Source of the DNA: CAZAMI01 sp964627805
Lineage (GTDB): Archaea > Thermoproteota > Thermoprotei_A > Sulfolobales > NBVN01
NCBI GenBank assembly: GCA_964627805.1
Contig: CAZVLA010000023.1
Span: 1-64,000 of the forward strand
Length of the DNA stretch: 64,000 nucleotides
Direction of reading: 5' to 3'
The notes beneath the pieces were generated by a model, which saw nothing but the letters and a program-made list of their open reading frames with translations, had not been told where the DNA came from and ran no database searches. Positions 1 through 8,696 of this stretch are shown one piece after another (positions within the stretch are counted from its first letter, which is position 1; every line of letters starts with the position of its first letter). A program made the translations under genes and the position numbers.

Positions 1-1053
1 ATGTTAGTTGATTTGAGTAAGGTTAAGGAAGCAATAATCAATATGTTCAAAGTCAATATGGGTCTTAAGGATGGTGAGTCAGTACTAGTACTTACTGATT
101 ACCCACACAGTAACTTCTGGGTTGAGTTAGGTATTGAGGAGCTTAGCGATTCCTTAAGGAGGTCCTACCTAGCTAGAGTAGTCTATGAGGTAGGTAGGGA
201 GTTCTTCAGGAGCTGTAGGTTTAAGTTCCTAGCATACCCAATGACGGGTATGCACGGTGCTGAACCACCTAAGAGTGTTGGAGAGGCTATGAAGTCATCG
301 GACGTAGTGATAGCAATAACTACTTACTCACTATCCCATACTAGAGCTCGTGAGGAGGCGTGTAGGGCAGGTGCTAGAGTAGCTAGTATGCCGGGCTTCA
401 CACCAGAGATGTTCGAACCTGGAGGTCCCATGGCTGTTGACTACTTAAGGATTAAGGAGGTTTGTGAGTCCCTAGTTAAGGAGTTAAGTAATGCTGAGTC
501 AGTTAGGGTGAGGACTAGCTACGGTACTGACTTAAGATTCTCAATTAAGGGTAGGGAGTGGGGAGTAGATACGGGGCTCTACACAAGACCTGGTGAGTGG
601 GGTAACTTACCAGCTGGTGAGGTCTACATAGCCCCCTTAGAAGGTACGGGTGAGGGTACCGTAGTAGTTCCTAAGGGCTGGTTTAGGGGACTTAAGGAGG
701 ACCTAGTAATGAGGTTCAAGGAGGGCTTAGTAGTTGAGGTTGAGGGAGGTGGTGAGGTTGGTAAGTGGCTTAAGGAGGTACTAGGACTTGAACCTAAGAT
801 CGACGATGAGGTACACCTAGCGAGGAGGAACTTAGCTGAGTTAGGAATAGGTACTAACCCGAACGCGAGGAGACCGGATAATGTATTGGAGGCCGAGAAG
901 ATACTAGGTACGGTACACATAGCGATAGGTGATAACTCGCACCTAGGAGGAAGGACTGAGGCTGATCTCCATGAGGACTTCGTGCTACCTAAACCAACTC
1001 TAGAGGTTGATGGTAGGGTTATTATGGAGGAAGGTAAGTTAGTTCTAAAGTAG
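1..1053 (+). CDS. M29-family (AmpS/PepS-like) aminopeptidase
   Basis: Likely a cytoplasmic metal-dependent aminopeptidase that trims N-terminal residues from peptides. The 350-residue product has the C-terminal M29 signature series: NLPAGEVYIAP near residue 203, ELGIGTNPNA near 280, GDNSHLGG near 312 and LHEDFV near 325. These supply the Glu, His and Asp metal ligands known in the family. The first half is the more variable M29 N-terminal domain. The length is slightly short for M29 (usually 350-410). The ATG is the very first base of the window, so a start further upstream cannot be excluded. The gene stands alone, followed by a 133-base gap with a promoter for the next gene. Family assignment is firm; the substrate is unknown. 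Confidence 0.8.
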   Translation: MLVDLSKVKEAIINMFKVNMGLKDGESVLVLTDYPHSNFWVELGIEELSDSLRRSYLARVVYEVGREFFRSCRFKFLAYPMTGMHGAEPPKSVGEAMKSSDVVIAITTYSLSHTRAREEACRAGARVASMPGFTPEMFEPGGPMAVDYLRIKEVCESLVKELSNAESVRVRTSYGTDLRFSIKGREWGVDTGLYTRPGEWGNLPAGEVYIAPLEGTGEGTVVVPKGWFRGLKEDLVMRFKEGLVVEVEGGGEVGKWLKEVLGLEPKIDDEVHLARRNLAELGIGTNPNARRPDNVLEAEKILGTVHIAIGDNSHLGGRTEADLHEDFVLPKPTLEVDGRVIMEEGKLVLK

Positions 1054-1146
1054 CTCCTTTCTTAATATGTAGTAGTGGGTATTACTATAGAATGGGGAAT
1101 TACCTCAAAATACCTTATGTAATTAATATTACGTAATTACAAACAC

Positions 1147-1154
1147 TATATATA
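1147..1154 (+). promoter_or_regulatory. TATA box of the PhoU-type regulator gene
   Basis: The run TATATATA lies 33-40 bases ahead of the GTG start at 1187, which would give a leader of about 10 bases. Just upstream, 1119-1140 holds two copies of GTAATTA-type sequence; the second, GTAATTAC (1133-1140), is self-complementary. This could be an operator for the AbrB-type product itself, but that is inference. Confidence 0.5.
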
Positions 1155-1186
1155 CCTCTGCAAGACTATATAGTGGGCGGTTCTTA

Positions 1187-2212
1187 GTGGGGGTAATTAA
1201 ACGTAGAGTACAACTCACGGGTGGGTCTACATACATAATATCACTACCTAAGGAATGGGCTAAGTCAGTAGGTATTAAGCAAGGTACGGAGGTAACGCTT
1301 GAGGTAATGCCTGACTACACATTAAGGATAATACCCCCATACTCAGGTGCGTCACCTAAAGTACTACGTAAGGAGTTAAGCATAGGTGTTGGGGATTCTG
1401 AAGTAGCTATTATGGAGGTAATATCAGCTTACTTAGCAGGCTACAGTGAAGTTAGGGTTAGGTTTGAGGGGCCATTAACTGAGAAGTTAAGGTCATTCAT
1501 TGAGGTAGTCAGGAGTAAGGTAATAGGTCTCGAAGCTCTTGAGGAAACATCAGACTCCGTACTACTCTACACTGTAGTTGATACGTCATCCATACCTATG
1601 AATGAAGCATTTAAGAGAATGGTAAGGACGACACTCTCAATGCTTGATGATGTTGAAGCGTCATTACTTAAGTATGATGAGGAAGTACTTAACGGTGTAA
1701 TTAAGAGGGACGATGTAGTCGATAAGTTATTCCTACTAATACTTAAGCAATTAAATCAAGCACTCCTAGGTAAGATAAGCCCCTCAGAATTAGGTATTAC
1801 GTCGCTACCTGAGACACTATACATACTAACCAGTGCTAAGAGCGTTGAGAGAGTAGCGGATCACGCAGCACTAACTGCTGAGAAGTTACTAATGAAGGGG
1901 GGTAAGATATCACTACCTGACAGTATAATAGAACTGTTTAGGGAGTCTAAGAAGGTCTTTGAGGAAGCAGTTAAGTCCTTCGTAAAAGCTGATAGGAAGT
2001 TAGCTAGGTCAGTAGCTAAGAGGGCTAAGGAGATGAAGAGGAAGGAGGAGGTGGTTAGGGAGGAGGTAGCTAATACCCTAAACTTCCCTGAAATGCACTT
2101 CATCCTAGACAGTATTAGGAGGATACTAGCTTACAGTATAGATATTACTGAATCAGCCATAAACGTAGCTACGGTTAGGGAATTAATTAGTGAGAGCTTG
2201 AGCCCTGAGTAA
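1187..2212 (+). CDS. PhoU-domain regulator with N-terminal SpoVT/AbrB DNA-binding domain
   Basis: Probable phosphate-uptake regulator. Residues 1-50 form a swapped-hairpin SpoVT/AbrB domain (SLPKEWAKSVGIKQGTEV, then a second strand ending LRIIPP). Residues of about 115-335 are helical and charged and match the PhoU three-helix repeats (for example SVERVADHAA near 217). This AbrB-PhoU fusion is common in archaea and is thought to couple phosphate status to transcription. The start is GTG with a TATA box at 1147. No pst transporter genes are adjacent, so the target is not evident here. A short hairpin follows the stop. Confidence 0.8.
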   Translation: MGVIKRRVQLTGGSTYIISLPKEWAKSVGIKQGTEVTLEVMPDYTLRIIPPYSGASPKVLRKELSIGVGDSEVAIMEVISAYLAGYSEVRVRFEGPLTEKLRSFIEVVRSKVIGLEALEETSDSVLLYTVVDTSSIPMNEAFKRMVRTTLSMLDDVEASLLKYDEEVLNGVIKRDDVVDKLFLLILKQLNQALLGKISPSELGITSLPETLYILTSAKSVERVADHAALTAEKLLMKGGKISLPDSIIELFRESKKVFEEAVKSFVKADRKLARSVAKRAKEMKRKEEVVREEVANTLNFPEMHFILDSIRRILAYSIDITESAINVATVRELISESLSPE

Positions 2213-2225
2213 TGGGTAATCAAAA

Positions 2226-2243
2226 AACCCTTTTACTAGGGTT
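2226..2243. terminator. Small hairpin between phoU-like gene and AOR
   Basis: AACCCT and AGGGTT pair around a 6-base loop. Read on the minus strand, the hairpin is followed by six T, like an intrinsic terminator for antisense transcription. On the plus strand it is preceded by an A-run. Function is inferred only from shape. Confidence 0.35.
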
Positions 2244-2244
2244 C

Positions 2245-2252
2245 TATAAATA
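2245..2252 (+). promoter_or_regulatory. TATA box of the AOR gene
   Basis: TATAAATA is a near-ideal archaeal TATA element. A start site about 25 bases later (near 2275) would give a leader of roughly 65 bases before the GTG at 2341, unlike the leaderless genes elsewhere in the window. Confidence 0.5.
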
Positions 2253-2309
2253 GCACCTTCTCTACTAACTAGATGTGCACTACAGGAAGTTATTGGGTTT
2301 ATGTAAACA

Positions 2310-2330
2310 ATATTACCTTCCCAGTAATAT
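2310..2330. promoter_or_regulatory. 7-7-7 inverted repeat in the AOR leader
   Basis: ATATTAC (2310-2316) and GTAATAT (2324-2330) are perfect inverted arms around a 7-base spacer, ending 10 bases before the AOR start. Spacing of the arms is near one helical turn centre to centre plus a few bases. It could be a dimeric operator or an RNA hairpin controlling translation. Related ATATTAC-like words also occur ahead of the PhoU-type gene. Confidence 0.4.
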
Positions 2331-2340
2331 ACATGATTAG

Positions 2341-4197
2341 GTGGTTCCTCTGAAGGGCTGGGCTGGTAGGGGCTTACTGATAGATGTAGGTGAGCGTAAG
2401 TTCAAGTTCTTCAACATAGAAGCTGAGGTACTAAGGGATTACATAGGTGGTAGGGGCTTAGCCGCTAGGTTACTCTGGGACTTAAATGAGCCAGGAGTAG
2501 ATCCCTTATCACCTAAGAACCACTTAATAGTAGCTGTGGGTCCATTAACCGGCTACCCACTACCGTCCTCAGGTAAGTTAGTCGTAGCCTCAAAATCACC
2601 CCTCACCCACGGTTACGGAGACGGTAATATAGGGTGTAAGGCGGCTGTCCACATTAGGAAGCTAGGTATTGACGCTATAGTGATTAAAGGCGCTTCTAGG
2701 GATCCCCTCCTACTACATATCAGTAAAGAAGGTGTTGAATTCGTTAAGGCTGATGACCTATGGGGGTTAAGTACTTGGGAAGCTGAGGAGAGGATTAGGA
2801 AGCAATACGGTAAGGAAGTAGGTACCCTACTCATAGGTCCGGGAGGTGAGTCCCTAGTTAGGTTCGCTACGGTAGTATCGGAGCTAGGTAGGTCAGCCGG
2901 TAGGCCGGGAATGGGTGCTGTATTAGGTTCTAAGAAGGTTAAGGCGTTAGTCATTGATGGTGATGGAGGGGAGCTACCTGAGCCAGCATCACCTAATGAG
3001 CTTAGGGAGTTAGGGCAGGAGGCCTATAAGGCAGTTAAGGAAGCACCTAACTACGACTTCTGGATGCGTCAAGGAACAATGATGACCGTAGCGTGGGCCC
3101 AGAAAGCCTCAGTACTACCTACTAAGAACTTCAGTGAGGGTGTCTTCGATGAGGCTGATAAGATAAGTGGTGATGTTATGGAGAGGATGAGGGTACTTAG
3201 GAAGGGCTGCCCGATGTGTAATATGCCGTGTGGTCACGTAGTCGGTTATAAGGCTGATAGTATTGAGGGTAGGGCTGAACTTGATTATGAGAACGTAGCT
3301 ATGTTAGGTTCGAACCTACTCATAGGTGACTTAAGTAAGGTCTCACACCTAAATAGATTAGCTGATGAGTACGGAATAGACACGATAAGCCTAGGATCGG
3401 TAATAGCCTTCGCCATGGAAGCTACTGAACAGAGGATCATTGAGAGGAGTGAGGGTATTGAGTGGGGTGACTTCAGAGCTGCCTGCGACTTAATAGAGGA
3501 TATAGTTAGGTGGAGGGGATTAGGTGCTAAGCTAGCCTTAGGTGTTAGGAGAGCATCTATGGAGTTAGGAGGGGGTTCAGAGAGGTTCGCAATACATGTT
3601 AAGGGGTTAGAGGTGAGTGCTTACGACTGCCACGCAGCACCAGCTATGGCCTTAGCGTACGGAACCTCAAGTATAGGTGCTCATCATAAGGACGCATGGA
3701 TAATATCGTATGAGGTACAGACCAATAGATTAGCCTATAGTGAGGAGAAGGTGAAGAAGCTGGTCTGGATGCAGAACATTAGGGGAGCTATGTTTGAGTC
3801 ACTAGTTACTTGTAGATTACCATGGATTGAGTTAGGGCTTAACCTAGACTACTACCCCAAGCTACTCAGAGCATCTACCGGAGTTACGTATACTTGGGAC
3901 GACTTAGAGGTATTCGCTAATAGGGTCTACTCACTAATAAGGGCCTTCTGGGTTAGGGAGTACCTGTATGAGGGTAGGGGATGGGGTAGGCACATGGACT
4001 ACCCACCACTTAAGTGGTTTGAGAAACCATTAACTAAGGGCCCACTAGCAGGTACTAAGCTAGATAGGGACGGATATGACTCCATGCTGAGTAAGTACTA
4101 CGAGTTAAGAGGGTGGGACAGGAGTGGAGTACCTAGGGTAGATACGTTAAGGAGGTTAGGTCTGGGATTCACGATTAAGCACGTAGGGCACCACTAA
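2341..4197 (+). CDS. aor: Aldehyde ferredoxin oxidoreductase (tungsten AOR family)
   Basis: Cytoplasmic tungstopterin enzyme that oxidises aldehydes to acids and passes electrons to ferredoxin. At 618 residues it is full length. It shows the N-terminal AOR domain (YIGGRGLAARLLW near 35-46), the cluster Cys motif C290-x2-C293-x3-C297, the pterin-contacting GTSSIGAHHKD stretch at 441-451, and a fourth cluster Cys at 491 (TCRLPW). Which aldehyde it uses (AOR, FOR, GAPOR or WOR type) cannot be told from the sequence alone. The start is GTG; an ATG at 2333 is out of frame. The methyltransferase gene begins at the next base after its stop, so the two are probably cotranscribed. Confidence 0.93.
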   Translation: MVPLKGWAGRGLLIDVGERKFKFFNIEAEVLRDYIGGRGLAARLLWDLNEPGVDPLSPKNHLIVAVGPLTGYPLPSSGKLVVASKSPLTHGYGDGNIGCKAAVHIRKLGIDAIVIKGASRDPLLLHISKEGVEFVKADDLWGLSTWEAEERIRKQYGKEVGTLLIGPGGESLVRFATVVSELGRSAGRPGMGAVLGSKKVKALVIDGDGGELPEPASPNELRELGQEAYKAVKEAPNYDFWMRQGTMMTVAWAQKASVLPTKNFSEGVFDEADKISGDVMERMRVLRKGCPMCNMPCGHVVGYKADSIEGRAELDYENVAMLGSNLLIGDLSKVSHLNRLADEYGIDTISLGSVIAFAMEATEQRIIERSEGIEWGDFRAACDLIEDIVRWRGLGAKLALGVRRASMELGGGSERFAIHVKGLEVSAYDCHAAPAMALAYGTSSIGAHHKDAWIISYEVQTNRLAYSEEKVKKLVWMQNIRGAMFESLVTCRLPWIELGLNLDYYPKLLRASTGVTYTWDDLEVFANRVYSLIRAFWVREYLYEGRGWGRHMDYPPLKWFEKPLTKGPLAGTKLDRDGYDSMLSKYYELRGWDRSGVPRVDTLRRLGLGFTIKHVGHH

Positions 4198-4881
4198 ATG
4201 GTACTAAGTAGGGTAAGGTGTGAGGTAGTTAGGGAGGTACTTAGGGTAACCCATAACATAATACCTAAGTTCAGGAGATTTTTCAATTATAGAGGACTTA
4301 AGCTATACATACCTAAGGGAGTCTTCAACCCAACCTTCACAGCATCGACTGACTTAATAATTAACGCCTTAGAGAAGGTAGTACGTCCCTGGGGTAACGT
4401 ACTTGAGGTAGGGTGCGGTTCTGGAGCAATTAGTGTCTACATAGCTAAGTACCTAAGAAGAGATGTTAAATCATTAAGTGCGTGCGACGTAAGTGAATTA
4501 GCTCTTAAGGTATCTAGGATTAATGCCGTACTCAACAACGTAGCTAACTACTTAAAAGTAGGTAATTGCGTTGAATTAATACCTAAACTAATTAATTCCA
4601 TAGACTTCGGAATAGCTAACCCACCATACCTCCCACTAGATCCTAAGGATGCGATGGACATTAATTGGTGTGGGGGTTCATCCCTTAAGATATTTAATGA
4701 AGTGGTTAATTACTTAATAACGTCTTTAAGGAGAGGAGGAGAGGCATTAATAACGGCTTCCTCACTCACCAGCATTAACCACGTAAGTAATTACTTAAGG
4801 GCGTTGGGAGTTAAGTTTAGGGTAATTGATTACTTAAGAACTCCATTAGACACTATATACTTAATACATGTTATGAAGTAA
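4198..4881 (+). CDS. HemK/PrmC-like N5-glutamine or DNA/RNA methyltransferase
   Basis: SAM-dependent class I methyltransferase of 227 residues. The SAM-binding motif is EVGCGSG at 70-76, and the catalytic NPPY (141-144) is the motif of HemK/PrmC and amino-methylating enzymes. A short N-terminal extension (YIPKGVFNPTF) resembles archaeal HemK-like proteins, some of which methylate the release factor aRF1 together with Trm112; that role is inference. The start ATG directly follows the AOR stop with no gap, suggesting translational coupling. The pairing with AOR has no obvious metabolic logic. Its 3' end lies 4 bases from the convergent nadE. Confidence 0.75.
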   Translation: MVLSRVRCEVVREVLRVTHNIIPKFRRFFNYRGLKLYIPKGVFNPTFTASTDLIINALEKVVRPWGNVLEVGCGSGAISVYIAKYLRRDVKSLSACDVSELALKVSRINAVLNNVANYLKVGNCVELIPKLINSIDFGIANPPYLPLDPKDAMDINWCGGSSLKIFNEVVNYLITSLRRGGEALITASSLTSINHVSNYLRALGVKFRVIDYLRTPLDTIYLIHVMK

Positions 4882-4885
4882 TGAA

Positions 4886-5734
4886 TCACTCAGTAGGTTT
4901 TGAGTACCAGGGCATTACCCAGTCATGAGTTAGTGCATGCTTTGATACCCTAGGTATTATCGGTGGTAACCTCTTATGCTCATTAACGTGTACACGCTTA
5001 ATTATTGCTGAGATAACATCCCTAGATATTCCAGTCTCCTCAGCGATTTCATCAATACTCTCACCTAAGTCTACGTACCTATACAGTACAGCATCGATTA
5101 CGTCGTAAGTAAAGCCCAGCTCCTCCTCAGCCATGTGTCCAGGCCATAACCTAGGTGAGCTAGGCTTAGTAACTATCTTCTCAGGAACACCTAAGTACCT
5201 ACCCATCATCCTAACTTGAGTCTTGTATAGATCACCTATTGGTAGTACGTCAACACCGCCATCACCGTACTTCGTGAAGTACCCGAGGAGTAACTCACTC
5301 TTATCTCCAGTACCCATAACGGCTAGTCCGTACTTATTAGCGTAGTAGTAAAGTATTGACATCCTAATCCTAGCTCTTAAGTTACCAGTAGCTATCTTAT
5401 GTCCGTAGTCAAAGAATGGGAGTACCTCACTATATCTCTTAACAATACTTGATATCTCTATCAAGTAATACTTAACACCTAAGGACTCAGCTAGCTCTAT
5501 AGCATCCTCAACATCCTCCTTAGGTGTTGTGTCCTTATCAGGCATTATTAATACAGTAACCTTATCCCTACCTACCTCCTTAACAGCTAGTGTTAACGTT
5601 ACTGATGAATCGACACCGCCACTAAGACCCATTACGTAACCCTTAACACTGGCCTTACTCAGGAAGTCCCTGAGGAACTGACCTATTCTCTTCCTAGCGT
5701 ACTCGTAATCCATGGGTGGTGGGGGTAAACCCAT
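4886..5734 (-). CDS. nadE: NAD(+) synthetase, stand-alone synthetase domain
   Basis: Catalyses ATP-dependent amidation of nicotinate adenine dinucleotide to NAD+, the last step of NAD synthesis. Visible motifs are the N-type ATP-pyrophosphatase P-loop SGGVDS at 38-43, GTGDKSE, and the KYGDGGVD substrate loop. At 282 residues it is the short, nominally ammonia-dependent form with no glutaminase domain. A second ATG at residue 8 could be the true start. It is transcribed divergently from a nitrilase-family amidase 35 bases away, the same superfamily that supplies ammonia in the fused bacterial and eukaryotic enzymes. nadA-nadC-nadX for earlier steps lie near 50 kb. Confidence 0.92.
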   Translation of the reverse strand: MGLPPPPMDYEYARKRIGQFLRDFLSKASVKGYVMGLSGGVDSSVTLTLAVKEVGRDKVTVLIMPDKDTTPKEDVEDAIELAESLGVKYYLIEISSIVKRYSEVLPFFDYGHKIATGNLRARIRMSILYYYANKYGLAVMGTGDKSELLLGYFTKYGDGGVDVLPIGDLYKTQVRMMGRYLGVPEKIVTKPSSPRLWPGHMAEEELGFTYDVIDAVLYRYVDLGESIDEIAEETGISRDVISAIIKRVHVNEHKRLPPIIPRVSKHALTHDWVMPWYSKPTE

Positions 5735-5769
5735 AATTACTTACCCGTGTCTAGTTTACGGAGAGGGAT

Positions 5770-6600
5770 TTGAAGGTTAAAGTAGCTTTAGCTCAATTAG
5801 AGCCGATACCCGCGTCACCTAAGAGTAACTTAAGTAGGGTGATTGACGTTATTAAGTCATACGATGCTGACCTATACGTATATCCGGAGCTGTACTTAAC
5901 GGGTTATACGTCCAAGGACTTAATACCTAGGCATGCATTAAGGCTTGATGACCCCATAATCAAGGAGTTAGAGAAGGTAGTTAGGAGGGAGGGTGTAGGT
6001 GCTGTAGTTGGTTTCGCTGAATTAACTGACTACGGATTCCTATACAACTCAGCATTAGCTCTAGGACCATCAGGTGTTGAGCACGTCTTTAGGAAGAGGC
6101 ACTTACCTACTTTCTCAGTATTTGATGAGTGTAGGTGGTTTAGGCCCTATAGGGGCTCATTAAGTACTTGGTACTTAAACGACTTAGGTGTTGGGGTCGG
6201 TATATGCTATGACATATTCTTCCCTGAGATATTCAAGTCGTATGCGTTAATGGGTGCTAAGTTACTCATAGTGATATCAGCATCACCAGATACTTCAGTA
6301 CCGCTATTCCACGTAATGGCTAGGGCTAGAGCGTTAGAGAATACTAGCTACTTCGTGTGGGTTAATATGGTAGGTATCTTCAAGGGTTTAGGATTCGGTG
6401 GTTCATCAATGGTTGCTGACCCACTAGGTGGTGTTGAGGTTAAGTTAAAGGATTTTGAGGAGGATATTAAGGTAGTTACCCTAGACATTAGTAAGGTCTA
6501 TAGAGCTAGGTCCGTGAGACCAGTCATTAGGGACTCATACATTGAAGACGCTAAGCAACTACTCAACTCCTATGAAGTCTTTGAGGGTATGAAACAGTAG
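5770..6600 (+). CDS. Carbon-nitrogen hydrolase (nitrilase superfamily amidase)
   Basis: Predicted cytoplasmic amidase. The superfamily catalytic triad is intact: E40 (YPELYLTGY), K109 (FRKRHLP) and C146 (GICYDIFFPE). Total length is 276 residues, typical of a single-domain member. The start is TTG, with GGAG at 5760-5763 six bases upstream. Its head-to-head position with nadE suggests it may be a separate glutaminase serving NAD synthetase; otherwise it could act on another amide such as omega-amidase substrates. Its 3' end overlaps the convergent maf gene by 31 bases. Confidence 0.82.
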   Translation: MKVKVALAQLEPIPASPKSNLSRVIDVIKSYDADLYVYPELYLTGYTSKDLIPRHALRLDDPIIKELEKVVRREGVGAVVGFAELTDYGFLYNSALALGPSGVEHVFRKRHLPTFSVFDECRWFRPYRGSLSTWYLNDLGVGVGICYDIFFPEIFKSYALMGAKLLIVISASPDTSVPLFHVMARARALENTSYFVWVNMVGIFKGLGFGGSSMVADPLGGVEVKLKDFEEDIKVVTLDISKVYRARSVRPVIRDSYIEDAKQLLNSYEVFEGMKQ

Positions 6601-7184
6601 ATACCTAGGTCCTTAAGAACCTCACACACCCTACTAATTGGTAAGCCAGCTACGTTATAGGGGTCACCACGTACCTCCGCAATCAAGCCAGCCCCCATAC
6701 CTTGAATTGCGTAACCACCCGCCTTACCGACGCCCTCACCAGTAGCTACGTAGTACTCGATCTCCTCATTACTTAAGTCCCTAAACCTAACCCAAGTATT
6801 TACGAAGAACGCCTCAGTAAGTTCACGCTCTAAATCCTTAATAGCTACACCAGTAACTACTCGGTGCCACCTACCGCTCAAGAGCTTAAGGAACTCCCTA
6901 ACCTCATCCCTAGACCTAGCCTTACCAAGTACTAAATCACCTACAGTAACTAACGTATCAGCAGCTACTATGACCGCATCCCTAGGTACTCCTAAGTAAT
7001 TACTAACTACGTTAGCCTTAGCTAAGGCATTAAGAGTAACTAACACCTCAGGTGCGGCACCCTCCCTAACCTCCTCAACATCAGGCCCAACAACTACTGG
7101 GTTAAGACCTACTAACTTAAGTAATGATAACCTCCTAGGGCTACTAGAGGCTAGGATCAGTGTCCTACGCAAGAAAGCACCCAA
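6570..7184 (-). CDS. maf: Maf/YhdE-family nucleotide pyrophosphatase
   Basis: House-cleaning nucleoside triphosphate pyrophosphatase, probably removing dTTP/UTP analogues or modified nucleotides. The 204-residue product has the Maf N-terminal motif SSSPRR at 13-18, the catalytic Asp in VAADTLV (D76), and GGYAIQG with the downstream acidic residues. The start is TTG, with an alternative TTG four codons later. It is the last of three minus-strand genes (HAD, PHP, Maf) separated by 9 and 42 bases and likely forming an operon. Its end overlaps the convergent amidase gene. Confidence 0.88.
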   Translation of the reverse strand: MGAFLRRTLILASSSPRRLSLLKLVGLNPVVVGPDVEEVREGAAPEVLVTLNALAKANVVSNYLGVPRDAVIVAADTLVTVGDLVLGKARSRDEVREFLKLLSGRWHRVVTGVAIKDLERELTEAFFVNTWVRFRDLSNEEIEYYVATGEGVGKAGGYAIQGMGAGLIAEVRGDPYNVAGLPISRVCEVLKDLGIYCFIPSKTS

Positions 7185-7226
7185 GAAGAAGGAGTTACTG
7201 AGGTAGAAATACCTTCTGACGGAACT

Positions 7227-7931
7227 TTAGTAAGGGGAGTTAATTAGGTCCCTACCCCACGGAATACCCCATAACCTCCTCCTAATCCCCCACAAGAACC
7301 TCCTAACCTGCGCATTAATGCGGTACCCCACGGAAATCCTTACCGGTCCTCTACGTATGGAATTAAGTACTTCATCAATACTTAAGTCATTAACTTCTAG
7401 TACGTTATAGGCCTGACCAATCATTTGAAGTACGTGAGCATCTGAATTAGCTAGTTTAGGTCCCTCATACCTACTCAAGGCTATGGCGTTTAGTAAATTT
7501 GTTAAGGGGTCATTACCACCGTTAAATACCTCAACACCATCCCAGAAATTAGCTAAGGCTAGTGACGCCATACCATGCCTTATTAAGGTGTATGGGTGGG
7601 CCGGTATGAGTAGGCAGTTATTATCCCTAGCAACATCGACTAACCTACTTAATTCCTTAAGCTCATTAATAGTAGCTTTAGGTACGTGATCACACAGTAC
7701 GAGTACGTCAGCTAGTAACTTACCCAGCCTAACACGTACTTCAGCACCGTAGATAAGTACTACATTAGGGACTAAGTACTTACTAGCTAAGTAACTACCT
7801 AGGAAGGTGTCATGATCAGTAATAGCTACTACATTAATACCTAACCTACGTACGTACCTAATAATGTCCTTGGGGTGGGCTTCACCATCACTAGCTAGGC
7901 TATGTATGTGTAAGTCAGCCTTAACTATCAA
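7227..7931 (-). CDS. PHP-domain phosphoesterase
   Basis: Predicted metal-dependent phosphoesterase of the TrpH-like PHP group. Metal-binding motifs are DLHIH (6-10), TDHDT (38-42), GAEV (E64), PAHPY (H112) and ANSDAH near 177-182. The 234-residue length is usual. TrpH-type enzymes hydrolyse 3',5'-nucleoside bisphosphates or 5'-3' RNA ends, so an RNA or nucleotide turnover role is plausible but unproven. The start is TTG, 9 bases after the HAD gene stop, consistent with an operon with HAD and Maf hydrolases. Confidence 0.82.
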   Translation of the reverse strand: MIVKADLHIHSLASDGEAHPKDIIRYVRRLGINVVAITDHDTFLGSYLASKYLVPNVVLIYGAEVRVRLGKLLADVLVLCDHVPKATINELKELSRLVDVARDNNCLLIPAHPYTLIRHGMASLALANFWDGVEVFNGGNDPLTNLLNAIALSRYEGPKLANSDAHVLQMIGQAYNVLEVNDLSIDEVLNSIRRGPVRISVGYRINAQVRRFLWGIRRRLWGIPWGRDLINSPY

Positions 7932-7940
7932 GTCATTAAG

Positions 7941-8600
7941 TCACCTACTTAGGCATGACTTAACCTCAGAGAGTAGCCTCCCGTAATCACCGTCGAACCT
8001 TATCCCATACTTAATACCCGCCTTAAGAGCTCCCTCAACGTTTGGTGGGTAATCATCTATGAATATAGCTTCATGAGGCCTAACATCAAGTAGCTTAAGA
8101 GCTGCTTCATAGATCCTAGCATCGGGTTTACAGTAACCCACTAAGTCACTAGTAACTACAGCGCTTACGTACTTATCAAGACCATCCCTTTCAAGAGTCT
8201 CAACAACGCATTCATGGCACCAGTGATTAGATACTATAGCTACCTTAACACCCAAACCCCTAACCCACTCAAGGAACTCCTTAGCCCACGGCGATGGTAG
8301 GGTACCAGTAACTATGGATGCCTTCATAACGTTAGTTAACGCCTTAACCCTACCTACTGAAGCTTCAATACCGTGTAGGGTAAGTATTAATGCTGCTGCG
8401 TAAGAGACGTTCTGCTCGACCATTCCCGGGAATCTCCAAGCCTTAAGACCCTCCTCAATAAGTGCCTCATCACCTTCAATACCTAATGAGTTAAGGAACT
8501 TAAGTACGGACTTCCTAAGTAACTCCCTAAAACCCTCACACTCCCTATACAGTACACCTCCGTAGTCGATGAGTAATGCCTTAACCCCCAAACCTATCAC
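7941..8600 (-). CDS. HAD-superfamily hydrolase (YihX/epoxide-hydrolase-N-like)
   Basis: Probable small-molecule phosphatase. HAD motifs are motif I with nucleophile D12 (IDYGGVL), motif II VSNHW near 120, motif III Lys in GYCKPDARIY, and motif IV FIDDYPPNVEGA near 177-188. The position two residues after the nucleophile is Gly, as in the DxGGV subgroup, rather than the Asp of DxD phosphatases. The 219-residue product has an inserted helical cap between motifs I and II. The start is GTG. It leads the HAD-PHP-Maf set of hydrolases. Substrate unknown. Confidence 0.8.
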   Translation of the reverse strand: MIGLGVKALLIDYGGVLYRECEGFRELLRKSVLKFLNSLGIEGDEALIEEGLKAWRFPGMVEQNVSYAAALILTLHGIEASVGRVKALTNVMKASIVTGTLPSPWAKEFLEWVRGLGVKVAIVSNHWCHECVVETLERDGLDKYVSAVVTSDLVGYCKPDARIYEAALKLLDVRPHEAIFIDDYPPNVEGALKAGIKYGIRFDGDYGRLLSEVKSCLSR

Positions 8601-8696
8601 CTACGAATAGGTTTAGGAGTTGCTTATCTACCTTACACTAAATTAATTATCAGTAAGTAGATTTAGGCTGTAGTAACTACTTAGTTAGGTGCTTAG

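Noticed and set aside
1119..1140. Repeat GTAATTA...GTAATTAC, considered as a transposon end or CRISPR-like repeat
   Set aside because: Only two short copies with no element attached; more simply an operator or AT-rich promoter DNA.
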